A stretch of 64,000 nt of DNA from Selaginella tamariscina (taxonomy: Eukaryota; Streptophyta; Lycopodiopsida; Selaginellales; Selaginellaceae): the NCBI GenBank assembly GCA_003024785.1, contig PUQB01000551.1:62001-126000 (forward strand). Direction: 5' to 3'. Positions 1 through 13,436 of the stretch are shown here, in pieces; the stretch's first letter is position 1; each line of letters opens with the position of its first letter. The notes beneath the pieces were generated by a model, which saw nothing but the letters and a program-made list of their open reading frames with translations, was not told where the DNA came from and searched no databases. The translations under genes were made by a program, and so were the position numbers.

Positions 1-1196
1 TATAGTGTGTGCGGGGATCAGTATATAACGATCAACATTATAATTAAAATGAAATGATACATTCAAATGGAATATAAAAAAATTAATTAATATATATATA
101 TTAATTATAAATATTTTTAACATACATTTTAAAGAATATTTTTCTTTAAACATATATTATTCTGAAACTTATTTCATTATATTAAAAAATATTAATTAAA
201 TAATTAAAATTATTAATTATTAAGAAAATAGGACTATAATTTAATAGGACTATATTTAATACTGTAATATTTGGTATTCCATTGCTTCCAAGAAATATTA
301 TAACTATTTAAATAGCCAGTGTATCCCTTCTATGTAATAATCATGGTTTAAAACTTTAAAATTCTTATCTACACGGAGAAAACGGGCTCAATCAGCATTT
401 TAATTTTGACCTTTAATAGAGTTTATTATTTGCCTTTTTAAACATCATGTTTTAAGAGCTGCTTTGGATTTTGTAGCTTCTCGTGAGTAAATATATACCA
501 CATGTATAGAATATGTGTTCTTCACACACTATTTATAATTAACTCTAATACTAATTACTTTTGTGTGTTTATAAACACATATAATTGATTTATATTCTAA
601 TTATATATAGTGATTTACTATGTATTAATTAATGTTTCCAATATGAATAATGCATATATGTGCATAAATCTATATGTTTTTAATATTTGTATTTATATTT
701 AAATTAATAAATTTTAATTTTAGTTTAAATTTATTACTTTTCCTAGAATATTGTTGTTCTTTTTTTCTTTTTCTTACTAAAATTCTTAATGTATTGAGAA
801 TATGAATATAACACTTAGGTTTGACATTGTGTAAAACAATAAACTTAATATTTTATACAACTCTTGATATGTTTCTTAAGAGTAGATTCCTAAGAATGTG
901 TGTATTTATAAATGCTAATAAGTTGTTTATTTTATTTTAATAAAAAATAAAAATTTTATTTATGTAATTGCTCGATACATATAAACATATATGCTACATG
1001 CACATGTGTATCCATATACGTGCATACAAACAAACACTATGCACATGATTGATTGCAGTAGAATACACGCATAAAATAATGTCTATGGTTAATATACATT
1101 AGGAGTTCAGACATTACTGTGTGTGTAAATTAAATGATTATTGATATGCAAATGTTTGGTGCATACACATAAAATACGTACGTAAACATGTACATT

Positions 1197-1200
<4 letters not shown>

Positions 1201-1230
<30 letters not shown>
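1201..1230. repeat. (TA)n microsatellite
   Basis: A run of TA dinucleotides in the dispersed noncoding repeat. The paralogous positions at 12,242, 22,410, 37,849 and 52,311 also carry TA runs of different length. Confidence 0.9.
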
Positions 1231-1233
<3 letters not shown>

Positions 1234-1887
1234 CTTTACAATATATACTATTTCTCAGTTCAGGAGCTATATAAATAAATAAATAAATTATATATATATG
1301 CAGTAGTGCATATAATTGTTACCGTTCAATATACAATTATCACTAGTGTGTGTGCGTGTTTTTCTGTGTGTTATGTGTATTATGTAGCATAGCTAAACCT
1401 TTATCACATTTTTAGAGTACAAATTTCATAGGTCTTGGACATCTATTTGTTCATAAGTATAAATTTGCAAATATATAAATATCAAATATGTTATTATTAT
1501 TCTATTTAATTCCAACTTGATATGATTTTTGCATGTACATGACATGTATAGTGTACACACCATGGATATTATATTATACACATGCATTTATAGGGAGTTT
1601 GTTACTAAAAAATAAATGCAAAATGAAACAAATAAAATTAATTTCACATATCGCAAAGCAGAATTAATATAATTCCTTATCACATCAAATGAAAAAGTAA
1701 CTTAATTTTAAAACATTGAAAATTACCTTGGAAATGTATGCATTCCAATCAAAATGTACATAATAGAACTATGAAAAATGAAATGCAAATATTAAGATAC
1801 AGAAAGCATGATAAATGTATTGTATAATATATTCAATTTAAAAGAAAATATTCCTTCGTGCGTAGAGAGAATATTCTCTTTCTTATC

Positions 1888-1900
1888 GTTTCCCGCCAAT
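1888..1900 (+). promoter_or_regulatory. E2F-like motif inside the duplicated noncoding repeat
   Basis: The sequence GTTTCCCGCCAAT matches the E2F core TTTCCCGCC. It follows an AGAGAATATTCTCT palindrome. The same block recurs near 12,786 (core altered to CCCACC), 21,498 (reversed, altered), 38,369 and 51,745 (reversed, altered). A related block lies directly upstream of the CTF4 start codon at 25,700. No gene is seen downstream of this copy, so function is doubtful. Confidence 0.35.
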
Positions 1901-4900
1901 TACATATTAAAGGGGCTAGATCAAGCGATGGCTTGTATCGACATGTACGCTACATTATATTAGGAGCGTACATTTTGATACAATTTAGTACATTATGATG
2001 CTATTCTTATATTATATTCCAACATAACTAATAATGACACAAGGACCCCCAAAATCATGTCCAAATGTGGTTTATTTTATATTTTTCAGCAAAAAAATCA
2101 TATTTATAATGTATCTATGACTTTTGACGGGTTTAGCACAAAACCATAGTTATTTTTTCCATAATTATTAAATATAGTTGGTAATATGTTTTTAAATAAC
2201 GAGTTAGTAACGTAATTAATTAAAATTTTATAATGAAAAAAACTATCGTATTTTAAGTAAACATTTGTGGTTATTATATAATTATAATAATTTATCCTTG
2301 TTAGAGTAAGTTGTTTAAAACGATAGGTTGTACACACATCTAGCTTCATAAGTTAATAGCTTGCATTGCAAATTAAGGAATTAGGCTATGAAAAAAACAA
2401 GGTTAAGGAAGTAAGATAGTCATTGAGTTATTATTAAATATATCTTTATAGTGAATTTTATTAATAGAACTACCCAAAAACTAATGGTTGAAGTAGCATA
2501 TGGTTATTGCTGGTTCAAATCTTTAATGCCTATTATACCCTATTACAATAAAACATTGGCAATTACTATAGGTATTGTAGCACATTTAAATTCATTATTT
2601 AGTGATACATTATCTTTAGTTATTCAGACTATATCTTTACTTGTCATTGTGTTATTAATATTTAAAAGAACATTTTAAGATATGTAGAAAGTGACTCGAT
2701 ACTTTAAAGAAATTGAGGAAAATAAATATTACCTTGTCATTTCAAAATGACAAAATTAAAAATCATAAATATTTTGGCTTGTGATTGTTTTTATGACACA
2801 ATAAAGAAACTTTATACATAAGATAAAAATTGATTTATAATGAATATTTCATATGGAAAACAATTATAAAGGTAATTCCTAATATGTAAAGTATAATTAT
2901 TAATTATTATAAAGTACAAAGTACAAAGATTTTGGTAAATTTATATAATAAGACCAAGACTTTATATCCACAAAATTTATTAACAATTTTAAAAGGAAAT
3001 ATGTAGACGTTTATAGTGTTAAATAAAAAATAATTAAATAAATCACATGTGGAGATAAATATACAATTTATAAAAAATGTCACATTTTACTACAACCTAA
3101 ATTGGTTCTACTTATATATTATTTAGAGTACATAAATTTAAAATTTATATTAATAACTTTAATTCTAAAGAGAACATTAAATTTAAGAGTACATTAGGCT
3201 TGAGTGTAGTGTTTATAATAAAGGGTAATTCATAAAGTTCTAAAACACTTTATTACCATATTGTAAATTAAAGAATAAACACAATAATCAGTAGACCATT
3301 TAATAAAACTTCAATAATATATGATGGTAAAATAATATAACAGAAAAACTTATAGATAATAATTAAAAATACAAAAATTCAATTCAATATAATAAGAATG
3401 CTTTCACAATTCAGCCTTCTCTTTAACTTTAATTGTTGGTTAAATATGATTTAAATTATTAAATAAAATTGATGGTTAAAATTAAATAAACTCAAATGTA
3501 TAAATTAAAAAATAGTAACTTCACCAACTTAATTATTTAATGAATTCCTTATAAAATTGTTAAATTACATTGTTTTTTTGTACCTCTTTATTCAATTTTT
3601 TTTTCTTTTATTATTATTTTTTAATCTTTTTTTTCTTTTCTATACATAATGCCTTTCAATAATGTTAATGCTCCTCATAGATATAATGTATTTAGTTTTA
3701 ATTTTAAATAACAAACAATTAACTTCACAATTTTATGTTTAAACAAGCTTAATTCAAGAGAGTTAATTTTATGATGTGTGTAAATAAACATTTAATCAAG
3801 TTGCACACTGAAAATTATGGTTATAAAGATGGTTTTATATGAAAAAATAATGTTATGACATTACACATTCAATTAGTTTTGATATGTAATTTTCAAATAA
3901 TAATCTTACCTTTTTCACATATGTTAAGAGTAATATTATTGGTATATTTAAATGTAATAAAAAAGAGTTATAATTAAAATAAATATTAAAACTTATAATA
4001 CAATGGTTAACTTGTACAATTTTTATCATAAATGTTAAGAGAAAATAGGTAAGCCAAATGTAATAGTAAAAATCAATGAAGTAAAATTTAATAAATGTAA
4101 ATATAATAAGAAACATGGAGTTAGTGGGTTTTTAGTGGGATAAAAAGAAGTATAAATAAGATGTTTTTAGTTCTAATACCAAATAGAAACAAAAATAAAT
4201 TGATATTATATATTATCATGTATTACTTTAGATATAATTTAATTTTTTAAATGAGTGAACTAGTTATGATATCAAGTGGTTTAGATATGAACATCACATA
4301 ATAAATCCTTATATTCGTTTTAAAGATCTAAAAACAAAAATAAAAGTTTATATTAATCAAATAAAATCAAATGAGCAATAACAAATTTTTAACCTAAATA
4401 TGAAATTACAAACTTCAACTTCGAATTCTATATGAATTTTAACATCTTATTAATTATTTATTTAATATTGTTAGCAATTTATGTATTTTTAATTTGATTT
4501 TTCTTATATATGAATATATATAATTAATGTGAACTACTAAAATATGCTCAATATCTATTTAAAATTATTATTAATATTTAATAAATATTATTTAATATTT
4601 TATTATAAATATGAGAATATTGAAGGTGTCAAATTAATGAATATGTATTATTATTATAAGTCATATTTTTAATAATATGTGGTATAAAAAATTTATTCAA
4701 AATAAACAAAAGACATTTAATATTTTTTTTTTTAAGATGTAAAACTTCACATGGAATTCTTCATGTGTAGTAAAATAAATATTATATTAATTTTTAATTT
4801 AAAATAAATAAGTATTTACCAAATATATTATGATTATATTTATATCATGATACCTTTATATATGAGATTAATATTTAAATATTTTAATTAAATAATATTA

Positions 4901-4947
4901 ATATTTTCTCACATAATAAAATTATTAATTAATTAAATGTTTCAACC

Positions 4948-4992
4948 CTAGCTGTTACAGTGGCACCGCTTGTGCACCTCCCCAACAGCTAG
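4948..4992. other. GC-rich stem-loop conserved in the duplications (copy A)
   Basis: Nine-base arms CTAGCTGTT and AACAGCTAG enclose a loop of about 27 nt holding a near-repeat of GGCACC and TGCACC. It is a GC-rich island in very A+T-rich DNA. Copies occur at 18,514-18,558 and 46,191-46,233. It lies about 500 bp past the stop codon of each ankyrin-PGG copy. Role unknown. Confidence 0.6.
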
Positions 4993-5463
4993 ATTTTTTG
5001 GAAAGAGACTGAAATATTGTGTGAAAATTAGTGTAAACAACAACAATTAAACATGAAGTAAACTTTCAAATGAGTTGTTTAGGTAGTGTGAATTGACAAA
5101 AAAAGAAAAAAAGAAATTACATATTAAATCAAATATAAAATTATATATATTTATATTTATTAATTCCCTTTGATTTTAAAGATTAAAAAAAACAACAAAA
5201 AAACAAAAAAGAAACTAATAAATTTGATTATCAACCTTACAAACACACTTTATATAGGAGTAAAATCCAACATCATAATTAACCTAAACAAATTTATAAA
5301 TGTGTTTTAGTTATATTATGTTATACATTGAATACGTCGATGAAAATATATAACGAACTTAAAGTATTCTGAATATTCTAAGAAAAAATATATCGGCCGA
5401 CTGGGACTACTTTAATTTTAAGTTTGTAACAAATCTTTAGAACCTTAAAATTAATTTATAAAT

Positions 5464-6246
5464 TTTATTATGGAATTATTCAATAAAATTTAGTTTCATC
5501 AGTTGCTTTTTAATCCGCTCTTTAAACGAGGTTTGATTTCTGTCAACTAACAAGACGATTCGACGCAGGAATGAAGCAATCGCAAGTAGAGACATGAGCC
5601 CGCCCAAGCCGGCCGTCGCAAGCATTGCAGTCTGGTGCTTGGTGTTGGGTGGTAACCCAGCAAAGCCAGCTGCAGTAAATGCAACTAGGACGCAGCATAT
5701 GGAAATGACAAGCAAGGAGGCAGCCATACAAGTGAGTTTCGGATGCTCTCCACAATCACACCAATGTAGGCCTTGGACTTGGGGAGCACACCTTGGCACC
5801 GATGATGGCACTTGCCATTCCAAAGAAGAAGGATAACGAGTTGAATGCCCAGAAGATCTTCACCCATGGTTTGTATATCCCAACGTATCCATTGTAGTCG
5901 ACCAGGTAGCCCAGAGGCGGCTGGAGGAAACCTGCAAACGTGATACTGGATATGAGAGCTGCTCCAACTAATATTGCATTGAGTGCGTCGATGAAGAGCT
6001 GACGATCCCTGAACAGGATTTCTAGGTGGTTCTTGACATCGTCTCGCCTGACTGCCAGCTGCTTCTGGATATCCATGCACACTGACCGTTTAATGTTACT
6101 ATAGTTCTCGGCCTCCACTGCATACTGGTAGGGAGTCCTCTTACTATCATCCAGGGCCAGAGCATCGTACTCATGAATCGCGCAGAGATGATCCACAGTA
6201 TGTTTCTTCATGTGCCAAACAGCCCAGTGCATGGAATTTCTCTTCT
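5464..6246 (-). pseudogene. Ankyrin-PGG gene copy A, 3' fragment
   Basis: This minus-strand piece encodes only the C-terminal part of the ankyrin-PGG protein found complete at 15,708-18,047: the linker starting near NSMHWAVW, then the PGG domain (PF13962 type) with about four hydrophobic segments, ending in MKLNFIE before the stop at 5,476. A one-base loss near 5,795, where the other copies read GGTGCCACAGG, splits it into two frames (5,476-5,823 and 5,756-6,232), and there are small differences near 5,550. The similarity stops abruptly at 6,246 and is replaced by a TA-rich dispersed repeat, so the ankyrin repeats, the intron and the promoter are missing. The family acts as membrane-bound ankyrin proteins (ITN1/ACD6-like) in plants. 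This copy should be non-functional. Confidence 0.85.
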
Positions 6247-8009
6247 ATATATATACATGTGTGTATGCATACAAACATGTATACAAACAAACACTATATG
6301 CACAAAGGGAATGTACGAACATATCGTATTGATTGCAAATACATATATAAAATAGTGTCGAATTGTATATATACTAATATGTTTTATTTCATGTTTCTGG
6401 TTATACACACATTACTGTGTGTGTAATGACATAGATATAGTCATTATTGATGATGGGTTGTATATATCTAATTAAGGAGGAATATGTATGTAAACATGTA
6501 TATACATTTGGTTAGGGGGCTCTTCAACCATGCATATATATGTGCTATGTATGTTTTAGGGATTATATATGTTTATTGATTTTTACTACAATTTAAATCT
6601 TATATTCCTATTAGCGTGTGTGTGTGTGCCAGTCAGATAGCTCGTGTCTTGTAGATACTTTTGTGTGTTTATATAAGTAGATCAATGATTAAAATCGAAA
6701 TTTTTATTAAATACAAATACAAATATTAAAACATATATAATTGCTATTTAAAAAATATAAACATTATTAGTTAATAATACACATAAAGGAAAAGAAATTG
6801 TGTTATATTAAAAATTAAGACATATTAAAAGATTCTCTAAGAATGTATAAATATTTATTTATCAACCTTATATAAAATTATTTTAAATTCACAGAAAGTA
6901 ATCAACTATAGTGTATTCTTTGTCGGATATGACAATGACCCTAAAATTTATCATATTTACGTATATACATATACTTATATTTACCATTTTAAAAGTTGTA
7001 AATTTACATATATATCCTTACAGAATTTTAATTTTAATATGTTGAACTTAAAATAATAATATTAATTAAAAATATTTTTTCAATTCATAATATATTATGA
7101 ATGAAATAATTAAGTGTTAAATGTTAAACAATTGCTGTAGTAAAAAATGAAATATTTTTAAAAATAATTATATTATATTGTGATATATATGTTTTATAAG
7201 TTATATTTTGGACTTAAATATAATAAAATGCAAATTAATTATAAATTCTTATTGATTTTTTAAAAATAATTTTTAATTTTTAATTTTTAATTTTGAAATT
7301 TATGAAGTTTTAAATTTTAAATTTTAAGAATATGTATGTAAATGTAAAACTTATAAGAATGTATATGTAAATATAATAAATTTCAAGTATAAATGTAATT
7401 TTCTCTTATTTCATTTCTTTTTAATTTGTATGGTGAGTGGTCTTTATGTTTTCATTGTGTTTTTTAATAAACATTATGACTTTATGATCCTAAATGTACA
7501 CACACACACTAGTATATCATCTAATATATATTATATGGCAACATATATGTGTATACACATATCATATATATCCCGTAGAACAGACAGGCCCCACTCAAAT
7601 ATAAACTAGCTTGTAGGTACCGAATGGATTCCAACTATGTACTATATCTAGTTACTACTGAAGACCACAAACACACACAATAATAATAAAATAATTAAAA
7701 AAACATGAAAGTTTACTAAATTATATCTAGTTATATATACAAATATTATTAAATCACATATTCATTAATTTAATATTTTCCACAGTCTCATATTTATTAG
7801 TAATATTAAATAATGCTAAATAAATATTAATAATTATTTAAAAATAAATTAAAAATACATATGTTAAAAATTTAATAATACTTAATAATTAATAAATATT
7901 AAAATTCTTATAAAATCTCAAATTAATGAATATGTAATAATATTATTAATAGGTTCAAACTTCATTACTTGACATCAGGATTTACATCTTGCTCTTCATA
8001 CGTTCTAAC
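6247..8009. repeat. Mosaic of dispersed repeat fragments, no gene
   Basis: From 6,250 to 6,530 lies a diverged copy of the dispersed repeat seen at 970-1,200 and elsewhere. At about 6,570-6,660 there is a stretch resembling the intron of the truncated CVNH copies (compare 50,770-50,860). The rest, to 8,009, is A+T-rich with a short CA tract near 7,498. I see no coding signal. Confidence 0.6.
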
Positions 8010-8322
8010 TGTTACTGCTACTAATATACACGCACACGCACACGCACACGGCACACGCACACAACTGTTGCAAATTAACATAATTTATTTTGCCATTATT
8101 TGATACATGTTTACGTACATATTCCTCACTTTTTATGTGTATACACCCAACTTTTGCATATCAATATCATTTTATTACACAGAGTGTTTGATTTCCTGAT
8201 ATATATAACCATAAACATAAATAGAACATAGTATCGTGGCTATAGTAGTATTTTATACGTGTATTATTCTGTAATTAATACTATATGTATATGTACATAC
8301 CCTTTGTGCATAATGTTTGCAC

Positions 8323-8326
8323 GTCT
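8323..8326. other. Empty target site of gypsy element 2
   Basis: GTCT here (AGAC on the other strand) is single copy in unbroken sequence. In the paralogous arm the same AGAC is duplicated at 56,976-56,979 and 61,879-61,882 on either side of the retrotransposon. Confidence 0.85.
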
Positions 8327-10139
8327 ATATGTATGTACTAAAAAAAAAATTCTTAAATTAATTTTAATGTTTCTAGGGATACTTTAAATTAGCAGAAAAT
8401 TAATTTGCTTTTGGACAAAATACAATTATAAATATAAAATAAGAAAGCTTAGCCTGTATATCTTTTTTTATACTATAGTATTATCATGTAAAATTAGAAT
8501 TAAATAATTTAATCTAAATAATATACTAAGTTTAAAATTTAAAATAAATTTTAATATGTTATATATTCGGTTATTATCTTATAAATCAAATATTGAAATT
8601 TTATTTTATTATTAAAATAAATTTTACATAAATTTAAATATATAAATAAAAATTAAAAATGTATGATTTTGCACTTACATGAATTAATTAACACATTAAA
8701 TCTTTATATCGTATGTCATAGATGTGCATACACATTTTTTTCACACTTGTGAAACTTAATTTATGTTAATGTATTAATTAATATATTTATTTGATTAATC
8801 TTTTTTAAAATTATAAAATTAATAATAATTAAACTAATGCTTAAGTGGCATGCCAGTAAATAAAGTCGTTTGACACATATGCCTTAAACTCATTGCGTCA
8901 CGTCACGGTGCACAAGTAAAAACGAGGTAAACGATTTTACTTACAGAATATATGAAGCATATTTGCTGACGTGGCATATTCTCAATATATATATTAAAAA
9001 TTCTAAGGTAAAAAGAAAGAAAAACAAAGAAATTAAATAAATTTTAAACTAAAATGACTAAAATTCATATAATTTCTCTTTATATATGCTTTACTATGTC
9101 TTAATTAATTATGCTTATAATTCAAATATCAATATGCATATGTGTGCATAATATAGTTATTTATATGGTACATACATATAAAAACCTAGAAAACATGTAT
9201 ATGCATTATACACATGATATTTTATACACAAACCTAATTATATATATGTGATTTATCTATTGTGTAAATTAATATCCATAACACACAAAAAAACACGCAC
9301 ACACACTAGTGATAATTGTATATTGAACGGTAACGATTATATGAACAATATTATAAAAAATGAATTATGAATACGAGGGTAAGAAAAATAAAAGAAGAAC
9401 AATAATATCCTAGGAAAAGTAACAAATTTAAAATAAAATTAAAATTTGTAATTTAAATGTAAATACAAATATTAAAACATATAGATTTATGCACACATAT
9501 GCATATTCATATTTGAAACATTAATTAATACATAGTAAATCATTATATATAATGAGAATATAAATCAATTATATGTGTATATAAACACATAAAAGTAATT
9601 AGTCAAAGCAAACATGATGTTTAAAAAAGCAAATAATAAACTCATTTTAAAGGTCAGAAATTATTAAAGGCTAAAATTAAAATGGAAGGGGTACACTGGA
9701 ATACTGTAACTATTTAAATAGTTATAATATTTCTTGGAGCAATGGAATACCAAATAATTACAGTATTAAATATTTCAATAATTTGCTGCTAACATTTACA
9801 AGCGCGTTTTTATTATTTTACAATGCATATAGTATGTTTAAATTTACATGTTTATAAAAGAATTTAATTTTTTTTATACGTATATGCATTACACACAAAT
9901 AAATATACATATATATATAACTTATACAAGAGCATAATCATATATATGTGATTTATCTGCTTACATATTTCATTTTTCATTGAATATTTTAATCAACGTG
10001 TATACATACAGTGTAAATTAATATCTATGCAAATTTATAAATAACTAATTAACCTAATAATATGAATGCTACAAATTAATAATAGAGAAGAGTAGTTTAT
10101 TTATCCCACCGGATATACATACTTAAACTTAAACATGGT

Positions 10140-10905
10140 TTAACAACACTGGAGCTGTCCCTCAATGTTACGAATGCAGTTATCCAGGTTCTGGTTTGCA
10201 GTAACAAAGTCCCCATTTGTTTTCCTGCAGGATGCGGTTAAGGTGGTGCCCCTGTACTGGATGTTTGTACATGACTTGGCAAACCCCGAACTCTTGCAAC
10301 TCAGGCCCCCGTTCTTGTTCCCACACAGTTGTTCACGTCGATTGAGGTCCCAACGAGCTGCCCGTTTGATTTCTTGCAGTTGGCTGACAGCGTTGTTCCC
10401 GAGGCCCTTATGCTTTGGCATGATTTGGAGAAGTCACACGCTCCCTGCATTATACGTCATGTATAATATATGTGCACTAGGTGCGGAATTTGCGTGTGTG
10501 TGACTACAAAGTGAAACAAAACCAAGGATTCTATAATACGTATACGAGAGATATAAACATATTGAATTTGCGCGCGTGTGTGTGAGAGAGAGAAGAAGGA
10601 GAGGGAGGAATCTAGTAAACTTGTAATATATATAGATGATGTGTATATACTCACAGAGCATGGTAACTTCATATGTATAAGTAAATCAACAATAGACTTG
10701 GAAGAACGTCTTAATTACGTAAATGAGGAATCCAAACCAGGATGGTTCACACACACGAAGAGGAATGGAAACCAGGATGGTTCATGCACACGAAGAGGAA
10801 TGCAAGACTTAAATTCTAGTAAAACACATAAACACTTCAACTTACATAGCATTTAGAGATTAAAATCAACACGCAGACAGCCAGAAAAATACGAGTAATT
10901 GCCAT
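10140..10905 (-). CDS. Secreted cyanovirin-N homology (CVNH) protein, copy 1 (frameshifted)
   Basis: There are two exons on the minus strand. Exon 1 (10,846-10,905, 20 codons) encodes a signal peptide starting MAITRIFLAVCV and ends at a GTAAG donor in phase 0. Exon 2 (10,140-10,444) follows a TGCAG acceptor. It encodes two similar halves of a CVNH fold: first DFSKSCQSI, then a C-R/K-S-N-G segment and a VNNCVGNKNGGL segment; second SCTNIQYRGTTLTASC, with NLDNCIRNIEGQL before the stop. The expected mature protein is about 100 residues, the length of cyanovirin-N. Exon 2 is 305 nt instead of 306: GTGTGGGAAC lacks one G relative to copy 3, shifting frame between the halves. CVNH proteins are small carbohydrate-binding lectins, often specific for mannose-rich glycans. 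A TATA-like box lies about 32 bp upstream of the start codon. Copy 2 shares the same one-base loss. Confidence 0.75.
10445..10845 (-). other. Intron of CVNH copy 1
   Basis: This 401-nt phase-0 GT-AG intron separates the signal-peptide exon from the lectin exon. It has an alternating purine-pyrimidine (TG) tract and a short tandem repeat near 10,735-10,800, where the motif GGATGGTTCA occurs twice. Copies 2 and 3 have the same intron organisation. Confidence 0.75.
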
Positions 10906-10936
10906 TGCTTATAGATAACGTAAAACCTTACCTCCA

Positions 10937-10943
10937 ATTTATA
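10937..10943 (-). promoter_or_regulatory. TATA-like box of CVNH copy 1
   Basis: TATAAAT on the minus strand, about 32 bp upstream of the start codon and conserved in copies 2 and 3. Confidence 0.5.
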
Positions 10944-10999
10944 CATGTCGAAAGACGGTATCTACAGTTTCTAAGATTGTATTATTAAAAATTATATAT

Positions 11000-12237
11000 A
11001 TATATACATAACATAAGGAAATAAGAGTAGAAACAAATGACTCACTTGTCATTTATATATATCATATATCATAATGTATATCATATATCATATAAAAATA
11101 ATATATACATATACATATACATATATATGTAATTTTATATAGTTAAACTTAAAGATGCGTTTTTTTCAAACACACTTTTGTCAAATATGCTTATCCCTAG
11201 TACACAAAAAAGTAAAAGAAAATGACATAAATTAAACGAAACTTAGAGATGCGTTTCTTTCAAACACACTTTTGTCAAATATGCTTATCCCTAGTACACA
11301 ACTTTTATCAAATCAGATTTGCCTTTTTAAACATCCTAGTAAGAAATCGAATGCACATATTATTTAAATCATATTCTAAAGTGGTTAAAAATATTTATTA
11401 CAAATTAAAAATTACTTAAAAATATTTATTATATATATAATATGTGTTCTTCACACGGCCTTTTACTATTTATAATTGACTCTTGTTATAATACTAATTA
11501 CTTTTGTGTGTTTATAAACACATATAATTGATTTATATTCTCTTTATATATAGTGATTTACTATGTATTAATTAATGTTTCCGATATGAATATGCATAAA
11601 TCTATATATTTTTAATATTTGTATTATATTTAAATTAACAAATTTTAATTTTAGTTTAAATTTATTATTTTCCTAGAATATTGTTGTTCTTTTTTTTTTT
11701 TTCTTACCCTAAAATTCTTAATGTATTGAGAATATGAATATAACACTTAGGTTTGACATTATGTGAAACAATAAACTTAATATTTTATAGAACTCTTGAT
11801 ATGTTTCTCAAGATAAGAAGTGTGTATTTATAAATGCTAATAAGTTGTTTATTTTATTTTAATAAAAAATAAAAAATTTATTTATGTAATTGCTCAATAC
11901 ATATAAACATATATGCTACATGCACATGTGTATCCATATACGTGCATACAAACAAACACTATGCACAAAGGGCATGCACATGTACACATACTATTGATTG
12001 CAATAGAATACACGCATAAAATACTACTATAACCGCGATACTATGTTAATATGTTCTATTTTATGTCTATGGTTAATATACATTAGGAGTTCAGACATTA
12101 CTGTGTGTGTAAATTAAATGATTATTGATATGCAAATGTTTGGTGCATACACATAAAATACGTACGTAAACATGTACATTTGTTTATGTATATATATATA
12201 TATGCTTTACAATATATATTTCTCATTCACTATATAA

Positions 12238-12332
<95 letters not shown>

Positions 12333-13436
12333 TGCATGCAGCAGTTCATATAATCGTTACCGTTCAATGTATAATTATCACTAGTGTGTGTGCGTGTTAT
12401 TTTGTGTGTTATGTATTATGTAGCATAGCTAAACCTTTATCGCATTTTTAAAGTACAAATTTCATAGTGTATCTGTCCATAAGTATAAATTTGCAAATAT
12501 ATATAAATATCAAATATGTTATTATTATTCTATTTAATTCCAACTTGATATGATTTTTGCATTTACATGGCATGTATAGTGTACACACTATGGATATTAT
12601 ATTAATTTTAAAACATTGAAAATTACCTTGGAAATGTATGCATTCCAATCAAAATGTACATAATAGAACTATGAAAAATGAAATGTAAATATTAAGATAC
12701 AGAAAGCATGATAAATGTATTGTATAATATATTCAATTTAAAAAAAATATTCCTTGTGCGTAAAGAGGATATTCTTTTTCTTATCGTTTCCCACCAATTA
12801 CATGCGAAGGGGTGTTTCGAAATGTACGCTAGGAGCGTACATTTCGATACAATTTAGTACATTACGATGTTATTCTTATATTATATTCCAACATAACCAA
12901 TAATGACACAAGGACCCCCAAAATCATGTTCAAATGTGGTTTATTTTTATATTTTTCAGCAAAGAAACCATATTTATAATGTATCTATGACTTTTGACAG
13001 GTTTAGCATAAAACCATAGTTATTTTTTTCCATAATTATTAAATATAATTGGTAATATGTTTTTAAATAATGAGTTGGTAACATAATTAATTAAAATTTT
13101 ATAATGAAAAAACTATCGTATTTTATATGAAACATAACAAGTAAACATTTGTGGTTATTATATAATTATAATAACTTATCCTTCCTAGAGTAAATTATTT
13201 AAAACGATAGGTTGTACACACGTTTCGCTTCATCTTGCATTACAAGTTAAGGAATTAGACTATGAAGTTAAGGAAGTAAGATAGTCGTGGGGTTATTATT
13301 GAACATATTCTTATAATGGATTTTATTAATAGAACTAGTCAAAAGCTAATTGTTGAAGTAGCATATGGTTATTGCTGGTTCAAATCTTTAATGTCTATTA
13401 TACCCTATTACAACAAACATTGGCAATTACTATAGG
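11000..13436. repeat. Noncoding dispersed repeat, no gene
   Basis: This segment contains a near-duplicate pair (11,150-11,220 and 11,240-11,310) built on CTTTTGTCAAATATGC, then the long repeat also found at 37,030-38,990 (direct) and at 20,980-23,110 and 51,130-53,100 (inverted). No coding region is supported. Confidence 0.7.
12242..12329. repeat. (TA)44 microsatellite
   Basis: An 88-bp pure TA tract, the longest in the window. Paralogous positions carry shorter tracts, showing expansion after duplication. Confidence 0.95.

Larger units (their letters stand above)
1..6245. repeat. Segmental duplication copy A (inverted relative to 17,285-23,400)
   Basis: This block is a diverged reverse-complement copy of about 17,285-23,400. 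Shared landmarks run in order: the stretch at 238-480 that matches 23,160-23,390 reversed, the TG-rich and TA-rich tracts near 1,200 and 1,340, the segment around 2,040-2,670, the GC-rich stem-loop at 4,948-4,992, and the 3' part of an ankyrin-PGG gene. It also matches 37,030-47,510 in direct orientation once the gypsy element there is removed. Apart from the gene fragment it is extremely A+T-rich and I see no supported gene from 1 to 5,463. Confidence 0.8.

Noticed and set aside
2451..2678. 75-codon open frame with hydrophobic stretches, recurring in the duplicated repeat
   Set aside because: The paralogues at 13,316, 20,820-20,990 (reversed), 38,858 and 51,130-51,240 (reversed) are interrupted at different places, base composition is that of the noncoding DNA, and no family is recognised.
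5594..5836. Frames antisense to the ankyrin-PGG fragments (also 46,831-47,136 and 47,437-48,018)
   Set aside because: They are shadows of the PGG coding strand with no domain similarity.
10165..10503. Open frames antisense to the CVNH exons (also 35,759-36,172 and 54,003-54,377)
   Set aside because: They mirror the CVNH coding strand and intron TG tracts; the CVNH motifs, splice sites and signal peptide are all on the other strand.
10578..10856. 92-codon frame in the CVNH intron (also 36,165-36,443)
   Set aside because: It lies within the intron, contains a simple tandem repeat, and copy 3 does not keep it open.
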